Notes under the pieces: model-generated
The model's input: only the letters and a program-made list of their open reading frames with translations
Database searches by the model: none
What the model was told of the DNA's origin: nothing
Part shown: in pieces, positions 10,622 to 19,104 of the stretch
Layout: each line of letters opens with the position of its first letter
Numbering within the stretch: the stretch's first letter is position 1
Made by a program: the position numbers and the translations under genes
Origin: Gloeophyllum trabeum ATCC 11539
Lineage: Eukaryota; Basidiomycota; Agaricomycetes; Gloeophyllales; Gloeophyllaceae
Direction of reading: 5' to 3'
Assembly (NCBI RefSeq): GCF_000344685.1
Contig: NW_006920419.1
Span: 1,293,576 to 1,357,575 of the forward strand
Length of the DNA: 64,000 nucleotides

Positions 10622-11290
10622 CCCTAGAGGTCTCAAAGAAGAGTGTCGGGCTGTCAAAGGGAAATTCGCCACGGTCCTAGAGTAGGGTCCAGCTTAAAGA
10701 GGATGCGAATGATACGCCCGCTCTAACGCCGACCCTCACGCCTCCCATGAGGAGTCTGTAGCAGGTATCCCTGTCTTCACAGGATAGATAGCGATGGGCG
10801 CACGCATCCTAGAATGACATCCCAGAGAGCCGTGTAGCAGGGCTAGAGCGATCCTGAGAGTGATCATATTGCGAGAACAGCGGAAAAAAGTGGGTTCTTC
10901 GTGCAGCATCCATGGAGCTGCGATGGGCGTTTATTCGACTATATTTTGATCGCAGTCATGGTCCGTCCCACGGGTCGTAGGCATTGCGTTCGTAGAACCA
11001 TCCAAAATTTGAAGGGGATAAGAAAAGAGGCACATCACATCGGATTCTTTGCAATCCAACGTAAGTGCTCGGGGGTTATCTGATATGCCTTCATATGACT
11101 ACGGCATCCATGAAGGCGACAGGGATCCTCCACTGCCTATCATTAACGTATCATTCGAGGCAACCGAAAGGCAGAGCGTCTACTGACGTACCTGATGGGC
11201 ACACCGTCAAATCCGACGCGAGAAGTGTTTTGGGAAATACAGGCAACCTTAGGGAAACGAGGTAAAGATCTTCAGCTTGAGGGCTAAGGT

Positions 11291-12199
11291 TCACGGGACT
11301 GTCTCGATACTACCGCCATCTAGCCACTGTGACTTTACTTCTGCATAAACATTGCAATCAGGTAGCCGAGCTTCGAGTACACCGAATTGGACGAGGTGCT
11401 CTTTACTCGAGAGCGCCTTCAAGACTTCCCATTGTCTCTGGTACGCCTCGAAGGCCGGACCAGAGCGTGGCCATTTCCAAGAGAATGGACTGACCTCAAC
11501 ACGTCGGAGGAGAGGATACAGATGAGCGAGCTTCGGAAGCGTGGATCCCTGATCAGGCGGGCCTAGAGCGCTTTCCCAGTCGAATACAGAATCAGTGGTT
11601 ATTATGAGGTGCCTTAGGGATGGGGTAGTGGGTGCTATGAGCCGTAGGAGAGTGTTGGTCATTCCAGTACGAATCCCTCCAGGAGAGTTAAGTCTCATTC
11701 CTTTGAAGTGTAGTTTCGAAAGCTTAGGGAATAACGAAGTCGGTGGAGACATCGGCATCTCGAAGTAGTCGCCATGGATGTTCAGCTCGTGAAGCACCGG
11801 GAGTGAGATATGGGGCAGTAAAAATGGACGTACACCGTATAAGTAGAACGTAAGCGTTCGCAGAGAGTGCCACACGGTGCAAAGTAGTTGCTGAAGAAGC
11901 CCGTTCCATTCCCCTAACCGACCCTGCGGGGAGCTGGGGCTTGAATCCCGGCGAGGCAAGTCGCATAGAAAGAGATGCAGTAAGTTTCGTCGTCCATAAT
12001 GGTCACGATCGCGCTCCAAGCTTGCGAGGAAAGATGACATCTGCGGGACGCCCTCTAGCATGATACACTGATACCTGAACGGTGCTGAAAGTTGGCGAAC
12101 AGATTTCGACACCAAGGACAGTGCGCATCCAGTCCTTCCGCTGTCTGTGCATGCGAAAGCAAAGATAACTTGCCATATTTCAGTAGGGCAATCAACCAT
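11291..12199 (-). CDS. F-box-like protein (subfamily A)
   Basis: Single exon, 302 residues, starting MVDCPTEIWQ. It carries FAFACTDSGRTGCALSLVSK, then SVRQLSAPFRYQCIMLEG, FLLPHISLPVLHELNIHGDYF and the terminal SQWLDGG. The gene is intact. Its duplicate at 17010-17440 has lost the N-terminus and is broken. Together with the zinc-ribbon genes at 12852-13108 and 14045-14333 it makes up the unit that was duplicated to 17010-18714. Confidence 0.8.
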   Translation of the reverse strand: MVDCPTEIWQVIFAFACTDSGRTGCALSLVSKSVRQLSAPFRYQCIMLEGVPQMSSFLASLERDRDHYGRRNLLHLFLCDLPRRDSSPSSPQGRLGEWNGLLQQLLCTVWHSLRTLTFYLYGVRPFLLPHISLPVLHELNIHGDYFEMPMSPPTSLFPKLSKLHFKGMRLNSPGGIRTGMTNTLLRLIAPTTPSLRHLIITTDSVFDWESALGPPDQGSTLPKLAHLYPLLRRVEVSPFSWKWPRSGPAFEAYQRQWEVLKALSSKEHLVQFGVLEARLPDCNVYAEVKSQWLDGGSIETVP

Positions 12200-12851
12200 A
12201 TGGACGACGAGAGACAGTCGGCGACGATATGACTTGGAAGCAAGAGGTGTGATTGCCGAGGCTCATCCTTTATCCGATCAGTATCGACAGTCTAACACAG
12301 CATCAAGCGCTCGAGCTCGGAGCAGCGTGAGCACGAAGGCCCTCGGGCTGAACGATGTGCAATATGCGACTCGAAGTAGCCAAGGTCGGTCCGTGTACAA
12401 AGCCCGAGCTAATGAGTGGGTCGCAGCCGGGTAATATTAGTTATATAAGCACTCAGAGATAAAACATGGATAACATTGTACTGTCAGTTGAATGACAATT
12501 CCTAGTAAGACACCGATATTGATATACGAATACAATGATACAAGAAATGAGATGTGCGATCAGTTGAATAACCGCGAAAATATGACAAAATCAAATATTA
12601 GACATAGGCTACGGCATTCGCTTGTGCAATGCTGTTGACGTTGCAGTCTTGATAATAGAGCAGACCTCAGGAAAATTGGAGGGGTATGGGAAGTCGTGAT
12701 CTCACGTACCAGTCAGTAAGGGCCCTCTGGCTGCTGCACTGGAGAGATTCGTTGAGATCGAGAACCTGCAAGGGCGTCACCGCAGTCCGGGCGCTGATGG
12801 GCCAACATACAAAATAGACTCAGAATAGAAACTCGTACTATTAGCGTGCTC
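12200..12851. other. Intergenic between F-box and zinc-ribbon genes
   Basis: No supported gene. On the minus strand an in-frame continuation of the zinc-ribbon gene could be reached by splicing at the GGTAAG that contains its stop codon (about 12662-12791, ending ...IPLQFS). That alternative 3' exon would add about 43 residues, but nothing conserved supports it. Confidence 0.35.
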
Positions 12852-13108
12852 TTACCTGGGGTGGCAATTAGGGCACCTGGGCGGATTGCCTGTTAGGTAC
12901 GTCCCGCAAACGCTGCATGTAGCGGGTTCCCTGGGCCGTTCGAGCGACATGGAGACTAACATAACCTATGGAATGCCGGATCAGCGTCAGGGCTACCCGA
13001 GTTCGCGCACAAATACCTTGGGGAAGAAGGTGAAGTCTAAGAGGACGTGAGCGGTACGTGGAGACGCAGTCCTTGAAGGAGCTCACCTGAAGCTTGGTAG
13101 GCAGCCAT
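12852..13108 (-). CDS. Tiny three-exon zinc-ribbon protein (copy 1, minus)
   Basis: Exons 13108-13087 (22 nt, MAAYQAS), 13036-13017 (20 nt) and 12965-12852, giving 51 residues. The borders are GTGAGC/TTAG and GTATTT/ATAG, and the phases join without a break. The last exon encodes TCSVCGTYLTGNPPRCPNCHPR and then stops: a C-x2-C-x10-C-x2-C knuckle pair with G after the second Cys and P before the third, the classic zinc-ribbon pattern. Exon sizes (22, 20, terminal) are the same in the plus-strand copy at 14045 and in both decayed copies at 17.5-18.7 kb, which strongly supports the model although no single exon looks like a gene by itself. Role unknown; structural zinc binding is expected. Confidence 0.7.
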
Positions 13109-13200
13109 TTGTCCTGACTTTATGTGCTTGGGCTAATGTTAAGGATCGGAGGTGTGGTGTAGGACAGTGCTGGTTGCGTTCATCCAGGGCTCACCCGCCG

Positions 13201-13246
13201 TTATTTATACAGGAGACGCCACATAGTATCTGTGGTACACCACAGT
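13201..13246 (-). promoter_or_regulatory. Core promoter of the minus-strand zinc-ribbon gene
   Basis: On the minus strand CTGTGGTGTA (13245-13236), then GTGGCGTC (13222-13215), then TATAAATA (13209-13202), about 95 bases before the ATG. The same order and spacing recur before the divergent copy at 13911-13950, and in part before the two duplicates. Confidence 0.6.
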
Positions 13247-13910
13247 GCGTGGTTGCTTTTGAGGGAATTCCTAACTTCAGCCCCGAGTTGGCCGACGGCG
13301 ACTGGCGTAAGTTAGGTGCCACGAAATAGGGCACTATCTTCAAGTATATAACGCCACAATGTCTTTCGTGGCGTCACTGAACGGTGGCGACCTATCAGGC
13401 GTGGCAATACAACTATTTAGACGGAGCAACGTCTTCAAATGCTGTGGAGACAGAGCTCAGGTGACACTCACAAGTTGTCCAATCTTCACTAGTAATCTCT
13501 CGACATGGTCGGGAAATGGAAGTCAACGAGTAGGCGACGAGGGACTTTGATATGATGTCAAAAAAATCACCATAATTCACGTCCCAGTAGCTGCGGAAGT
13601 GAAGCGACAGCCTCACTTGGACGCCACTGGAGCGACTGGCTATATGAATCACGGTATCCGGTCATTTGGACCAATATCATAACGCAACGCGACAAGATGA
13701 GAATAATCGAGCGATACCCCGCCCCTCGCATTACCCACAAGCGGATCGGCCAGGCATGGGCGCGCAATGAGACCATTCTATGTTCCATGGACATACCTTA
13801 TTCTCTGAAGCTTCAGCATGCACTCGATAGGTGGCACTAATCAAGGGGCGCCACGCAGCGTTGTAGTATTCGGGGAAAGTATCATTCTTGCTAACGCAGA
13901 AGGTCCCGTA
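13247..13910. other. Shared spacer between divergent zinc-ribbon promoters
   Basis: No gene supported. A further minus-strand GTGGCGTTATATA lies at about 13342-13356, looking like another GTGGCGT-plus-TATA unit. Additional GTGGCG or CGCCAC words occur at 13348-13376. The spacer may hold extra copies of the regulatory element seen at both ends. Confidence 0.35.
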
Positions 13911-13950
13911 CTGTGGCGTAATGTACGATGTGGCGTCGCCGATATAAATA
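13911..13950 (+). promoter_or_regulatory. Core promoter of the plus-strand zinc-ribbon gene
   Basis: CTGTGGCGTA at 13911-13920, GTGGCGTC at 13930-13937 and TATAAATA at 13943-13950, followed by the ATG at 14045. The layout mirrors 13246-13201 on the other strand. Confidence 0.6.
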
Positions 13951-14044
13951 CCGGCAGATGAGCACTGGAAGACGGAAACAAAAAATCGTCTCCACAACCC
14001 TCTTGAGTCCATCGCCCAGTACAAGTCCAGAAATCGGTGCGGAG

Positions 14045-14333
14045 ATGACCGCCTACGAGAAGCAAGGTAAGCGAATAGCAATGGCAGTTACAAGCAACCG
14101 GACTCACATTCTCTCAGATCACAGTCGCGCTGATATGGTACGTGCACAAGGCTCTCCTAGTCCTCATGCTGACTCAAGCTCCATAGGTAGTAAAGCCGGT
14201 ACTCAGTGCGAAGGAAGTCCTCGTCGACAAGAGCGTTGGGGTGGGAACGATTAATTGCACCAATTGCGGCGCATTGATGTCGGCCGACGCGCCTGTGTGT
14301 TCCACCTGCGGGAAACAGAACCCTCACGTTTGA
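14045..14333 (+). CDS. Tiny three-exon zinc-ribbon protein (copy 1, plus)
   Basis: Exons 14045-14066 (22 nt, MTAYEKQ), 14118-14137 (20 nt) and 14187-14333, giving 62 residues. Introns have GTAAGC/CAG and GTACGT/TAG borders and phases 1 and 0. The terminal exon encodes VVKPVLSAKEVLVDKS and then NCTNCGALMSADAPVCSTCG: C-x2-C-x10-C-x2-C with the G and P positions of a zinc ribbon. An in-frame ATG at 13958 was rejected because it sits only eight bases beyond the TATA box, upstream of any likely transcript start. It is divergent to the copy at 13108. Function unknown. Confidence 0.7.
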
Positions 14334-15359
14334 AAGGTGGGCGCCCTCATAACTTGTGTTTGATTCGGATTTCCTGAGGCCGCTATATCCAGAGGGAACG
14401 TCTAACGGGCTCTACGTACATTCAACCGACCATGCCCTTCTGTAGAATTTTATTCACATTTCAGTCTATGTCTTATCAAAAACTGTCATAAAACTACGAT
14501 GCAATATTGCCTTCCCTGTCGAGTGCTTACCTGAAAGCCGACCTATAGGTCCAGTCCTGCCAGAGCCAATATGGTCCGCATGAGCCCGAAGCGCAAACGT
14601 GTCGTAACTCGTCAGAAGTGAGGCGGGTCTAGCGACGTCGCTTATTCGGGACACCAGTGACGAGCGTGAGTCTAATCTCTGGGGTGAATTGAGTGTCGCG
14701 CTGTGAAAAGTCAGCGAGGCAACGCGAGAGCAAGCGAATCTAAGAGAAGAGTCAATCAGGATTCCAGATAGAGAGAAGTGCAGCTAGCTTCCCCAAACCG
14801 TCAAATCCCTCTCTCAACTGTTGGAAAATACGATATCAGTTAACCTCCTACATCTTAATTCTCCTGAACCTCGGGGACGGAGATTATGCAAGACACTATA
14901 TCCTGTGTGAGGCAAAGCGAGATTGGTTCGCAAATTTTCCGAATAAAAACCTACTGGTGAGACGCTGGAAACAGAGACGACAAGAGACGACGGAGACAAT
15001 TGCAAGAGAGGTACGCACTCTGGAACTTGGTATTCCCCACGATGAGAAGCTGTTTCCCACGTGTCTTTCAGCACGGCTGATCATGATCATGAGATGGCCC
15101 CAAATGCTACGCCTGTATTGTCGCTGTTCCTAAGCCTCAACTTGCAACCTAGCACAAGCCTAGGTGATCAAGATGGAAGTCCTTCCTTTACACAGTGAGG
15201 CTGTGGATTGATGCTGCCGTTGATTGTCTGCGCCAGCGCCTACCTCCATCAACTTCGTGACAAGTTTAGCACAACGCACAGGGCCGCAGCTTCAGAGTTG
15301 AATATGCTCTCCCTAGGCCTGGACCAACTTCTCTCGTCCTTTACTCCCGCGTATCGACT
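14334..15359. other. Intergenic, nothing recognised
   Basis: Short frames on the minus strand (14466-15090) lack domains and paralogues. The last 150 bases are the upstream region of the next F-box gene and resemble the region before its copy at 25004 only weakly. Confidence 0.4.
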
Positions 15360-16265
15360 ATGGACCTTCTCCCCATAGAGACCTGGCAGACGGTGTTCAG
15401 CTATGCTTGTACCGACGGCGGGCTCACTGCTGCATCGCTCGCCATCACTTGCAGATACTTTCGCGATGCGATCAAACCCATCCGATTCCAGAGTGTGAAG
15501 CTCGTTGGGATGACTCACCTCCTCTCCTTCTCGCGATTCCTGGAAGAGGAACAAGAGCTCCGCATTCGATACCTCTTTGTCAGCGACAGAGGAGAGTGCA
15601 ATTCAATTCCTTTGCAGAAGGATCGGGACGCCGCTCTCGTTCGCATCCTCCAGAAGGTCTCACCGACGATTGAGATCCTGTTCCTGGATCTGCAAAGCGG
15701 GCGGGACTACCTTCTCTCCCCCGTCTCGCTACCTGCCCTACGGGAACTTGGAGTGTACGGGACATACAGTCCCGACGACGATACCATCACACCTTCCCTG
15801 GAGCCCTTCCACAACCTCCGACGCCTGCACTTCAGCGGCACGTACGACCTTCACTCTCACGGCCCACGGGTGGGCAACGCTCTCGTAGACGTGACAAGAC
15901 TCGCGCCATCACTCACTCATCTGGGGAGTACGAGCGGCAGCATCGTAGCGTTGACCCTAGACAGAGTCGCGCGCGCTCTGGGTATTCTCAACTCGCCGAA
16001 CGCCCAGCGCGTGCAGATTCCTGCAACCGTCACCCACGTCTACATGAAACCCCACAAATTCCTCCATGCCTACAGGGAGATCTCGACCGTCAGGAATCTC
16101 GCTGCGCGGGACGGAAGCGCTGGTGCTGCACCGACCGATGTGTTGGATCCCTACGCAAATTGGTCGGCAGCGGTTCAGGGACGAGAAGGGATGTGGGCGC
16201 ATGCGGTAGATGTAGCATCCCTGAGGAACAGTCAAAGATTAGACCGATTCAGCCTCATGATATGA
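15360..16265 (+). CDS. F-box-like protein (subfamily B)
   Basis: Single exon, 301 residues from MDLLPIETWQ. Subfamily B differs from A in the second helix: SLAITCRYFRDAIKPIRFQSVKLVG instead of the C-x-L-x-LVSK...APFRYQS block. Then RYLFVSDRGE, a TIEILFLDLQ strand, YLLSPVSLPALRELGVYG and a terminal AHAVDVASLR motif. Intact. A second copy at 25004-25901 shares an almost identical 3' half and downstream flank but has a diverged, broken 5' half. Confidence 0.8.
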   Translation: MDLLPIETWQTVFSYACTDGGLTAASLAITCRYFRDAIKPIRFQSVKLVGMTHLLSFSRFLEEEQELRIRYLFVSDRGECNSIPLQKDRDAALVRILQKVSPTIEILFLDLQSGRDYLLSPVSLPALRELGVYGTYSPDDDTITPSLEPFHNLRRLHFSGTYDLHSHGPRVGNALVDVTRLAPSLTHLGSTSGSIVALTLDRVARALGILNSPNAQRVQIPATVTHVYMKPHKFLHAYREISTVRNLAARDGSAGAAPTDVLDPYANWSAAVQGREGMWAHAVDVASLRNSQRLDRFSLMI

Positions 16266-16269
16266 CCCT

Positions 16270-17009
16270 AACAACCATGAATACATAGGTATTACTTGCT
16301 TTGAAGTAGTCGACTTTCTCACCCCCATCCCTTTCAAATATAGCACATGCTAGATAGCACGTTGATCTTGGTAGCGCACGAGACACACGCACCATTTGAT
16401 AACGATCATAGGAGGCACTGTATGGTTCATCAGTGAATATTTTGACCGTTTTAGAATATGGTGTATGTGACACGGATGAATCATGAGAAATCTAGGAATT
16501 AAGTGATTCCTTAGATCCCGTCAGCATCTTGTGCTGACCTCGGAGAGCAGATCCTGCCATATCAACTATCTCGAAGTAGGCACTGGCGTTGAAATAACTG
16601 CTGAACTAGTGAATTACGAGGTGGATGACGTGTTCTGCGGAGACTCGCGGTAGGAAACCTTAGTAGCCAGGTATGAATGCCATCTAACTTTCCGAGCTTC
16701 ATCAATTGGAGATGCAGTTCGCTCTCTGGAGAAGAACTCCATTACCGGTAGATAGAACGAGAGCGCCTGCAAAGTCTCAGACTATATAGGTATTACTTGC
16801 TTTGAAATAGTCGACTTTCTCATCCCAATGGCTTTCAAATATAGCGCATGCTAGATAGCTCGTTAACCTTGGTAACGCACGAGAGACACACACCACTGTA
16901 TGGTTCATCAGTGAATATTTGACCGTTTTAGAATATAGTGTATCCGACCTGGATCATGAGAAATCTAGTGATTCCTTAGATGCCGTCAGCATCTTTTGCT
17001 GACTTCGGA
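16270..17009. repeat. F-box 3' flank with a ~230-bp direct repeat
   Basis: The segment 16287-16543 (TAGGTATTACTTGCTTTGAA to GTCAGCATCTTGTGCTGACC) recurs with small indels at 16789-17010. The block 16266-16790 recurs as one piece after the F-box pseudogene at 25902-26430. No gene supported within. Confidence 0.7.
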
Positions 17010-17440
17010 GGCCTTCAAAAGAGGTTAAGCTCATGAAGCATAGGCAGAGACACAGCTGGTAGTAGGAAGGTCCGTACGCCATACAATATAGACATTGGGT
17101 GTCAGTAGAGAGTGCCACAGAGTAGAGAGCAACTGCTGGAGAAGTCCAGCTCATTCCCCTGAGAGATCACGAGGCCAGCAAAGACCGTTCCGAGTGTGAG
17201 GAGGAAAGTTACTGGGCAAGTCGCACAGAAAGAGGTGCTGTATCTTCTGTCGTTCCCCTGGATTGTGTTATAGGTTCTGGAGGAACAAATATGTCGGTCT
17301 GACACCCTCCAGCATGATACACTGATATCTGAATGGGGCCGAAAGTTCTCGAACGCCCTTCGACACCAAGGATAGAGTACCCTGTACATCCACCGTCTGG
17401 CCCGGGCGGGGGATCTCAGTCTCTGTCCTCGAGACATAGT
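17010..17440 (-). pseudogene. F-box-like pseudogene (decayed copy of 11291-12199)
   Basis: On the minus strand the frame reads TLSLVSKGVRELSAPFRYQC then IMLEGVRPTYLFLQNL and stops. A shifted frame resumes the family pattern (LHLFLCDLP-like, then LLQQLLSTLWHSL-like). The M-x-x-C-P-x-E-x-W start is missing; the first recognisable word is LSLVSK. Closest relative is the intact gene at 11291-12199, with which it shares the GVRELSAPFRYQCIMLEGV block. It belongs to the duplicated unit that also contains decayed zinc-ribbon copies. Confidence 0.7.
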
Positions 17441-17502
17441 CGTACTCGTCGAAACTTGGACCCGACAATCTCCCATCAATGCGATCCGCGAACCTGCTGT
17501 GC

Positions 17503-17813
17503 CTAGGTGCAGCATGAATTCGGCGCTCGAGGATGCATGGCTAGCGCATCCATACCTTGGGGGAGACAATGATTGCACTTGGGCGGATTACCAGTCAAAG
17601 GGTACCTACAAAAGCTGCACGTAGGTTCCTTGGGCGCCACATATGTACATGGTTGGGGACCGAAGTGACCTGTGAAGCGTAGCGTCAATCTACAGTCGGG
17701 TGAGTATCATTCGCAGAGACGTACCGTTGGGGAGCTGGTGATATCTACGAACGTATGAGCAGCGAGTAGGGATGCTGCTGACGGAGCTCACCTGAAGCTT
17801 GGTAGGCTGCCGT
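17503..17813 (-). pseudogene. Decayed zinc-ribbon gene (copy 2, minus)
   Basis: The 22-nt first exon (17813-17792) matches copy 1 except that the ATG is ACG. The 20-nt second exon (17744-17725) is still flanked by TAG and GTACGT. The terminal exon still encodes TCSFCRYPLTGNPPKCNHC, a perfect C-x2-C-x10-C-x2-C. The segment between exon start and the first Cys is two bases longer than in copy 1 (50 versus 48), so the ribbon is out of frame with the upstream exons. Loss of the start plus a frameshift argue for a pseudogene; an alternative start inside the last exon cannot be excluded. Confidence 0.65.
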
Positions 17814-17872
17814 TTCGGTTCACGAGAGTGTGTACAAACTTCCGGTTGCCCTGGCCCAGTGCTGCGCGCCGG

Positions 17873-17918
17873 TATTGATAGGGAGGGACGCCACGTTGGG
17901 TAGCGAGCTATGCCACAG
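17873..17918 (-). promoter_or_regulatory. Degenerate promoter of the decayed minus zinc-ribbon copy
   Basis: CTGTGGCATA (17918-17909) and GTGGCGTC (17894-17887) survive on the minus strand. The TATA box has become TATCAATA (17880-17873). Confidence 0.45.
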
Positions 17919-18267
17919 TATTGTGCCAATAATGGTAATGAGAAGCATCGTTTTCAGAGCATTACTCTTTCATCCCCCAGGTTGCCGGTGAGATAACAGT
18001 GCCAGGAGCTGAAGTCGACGCTGAGCTAATTCACGGTACAAACTTTGGCGTGGCACTGAATGATGACAACATGCAGGACTGGAACATGACTTTGAACGAA
18101 GTCCAATCGCTCCGATGGTTCATAGTTGACTGCTGGTCTTTGGGACGGCAAAACACCGCTAAGGTACGCTACGCAGGATCTTGCGGAGTTGCAGCACTCG
18201 GACTCTGCCCATTTGCACTGGTCCTCCGCAGGTCGAAGGCTGCTATCTGTACTTCCCAGAAAGTATG

Positions 18268-18306
18268 CTGTGGCGCAATACATAACAAGGAGTTCACTAT
18301 ATAAAT
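18268..18306 (+). promoter_or_regulatory. Promoter of the plus zinc-ribbon copy 2
   Basis: CTGTGGCGCA at 18268-18277 and TATATAAATA at 18297-18306, 94 bases before the ATG at 18400. The middle GTGGCGTC word is missing. Confidence 0.5.
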
Positions 18307-18399
18307 ACTGGCAGGTGAGCACCGGAATCCAGCATCAGAGATTGTGCACGCACCCCTCACAATCTAACCACTAACGTAAGCTCCGAAACCAAAGCAGAC

Positions 18400-18714
18400 A
18401 TGAACGCCTACGATAACCAAGGTAAGCTCACAACGGTGGCACACGTACGCACGTACCGTTCATGTCCGCAGAAAACAGTCACAATATCGCGGTTTCCGCC
18501 CACATGGCTCTCTTGATTCGTTTACTGACCCTAGACTGCCTAGGTCATTCCGGACCCCAACGCAAAAGTCCTGATTAATTATACCCGATCCTGTCGCGGC
18601 GGTCGTACAGCTGAGGAATTGAGAGCCGAGCATCCCTATCACCGCACTCACCCTCGTCCGCATTTGTATCGTCTTCGTCTCCGTCTCTGTCCTCGTATTC
18701 AGAAGCGACGATAG
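18400..18714 (+). pseudogene. Zinc-ribbon gene copy 2 (plus) that has lost its cysteines
   Basis: Exons 18400-18421 (22 nt, MNAYDNQ), 18472-18491 (20 nt; weak GTTTCC donor) and 18544-18714. The frame is open for 70 residues. Exon sizes and phases equal copy 1, and the last exon begins VIPDPNAKVLIN, parallel to VVKPVLSAKEVLVDKS of copy 1. Past this the frame diverges: the first Cys pair is replaced (NYTRSC) and the C-terminus becomes a basic, Arg-rich tail ending RIQKRR. I read this as a frameshifted relic, though a new basic peptide is formally possible. Confidence 0.6.
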
Positions 18715-18871
18715 ATGCTGATCCGCGTTTCTACAGCAGCTCCGAGGCATTGTCCCTCTGGCAGAGGAGGAACTAACGGTCAACGAAGTGTCAATACAGA
18801 GGACACGAACCCCGAACTGTACCCGCATACTGGACCTGATTACGGCGGGGAAATCGGTGAAAGACATATTC

Positions 18872-19104
18872 CAGCTGTTTGCAAAACGATAGAGCCAGTT
18901 GAGTATTTTTGTGCGTGGGGCGCCGCCCCAAGTCTAACCAAAGCCGGTAAACGGTGCACCACTACTAACCAACAGGTTCGAAAGGGCAGTTGACCGCCTT
19001 CCGACGCTCTCTGTACCGTTTCCGGTGATTTTGCGGTTGTTTGTCCTTGGAGTGGCCTGTATGAGTGAAAATCCGGACTGGCTCTATCGTTTTGCAAACA
19101 GCTG
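18872..19104. mobile_element. Short MITE with 27-bp terminal inverted repeats
   Basis: CAGCTGTTTGCAAAACGATA and the following AGAGCCAG at 18872-18898 are repeated in inverted orientation, without mismatch, at 19078-19104. The 233-bp element has no coding capacity. Target duplication not clear. Confidence 0.7.

Noticed and set aside
12662..12854. Fourth exon for the minus zinc-ribbon gene through the GGTAAG at its stop
   Set aside because: The unspliced stop gives a protein ending like the other copies; the added tail is not conserved.
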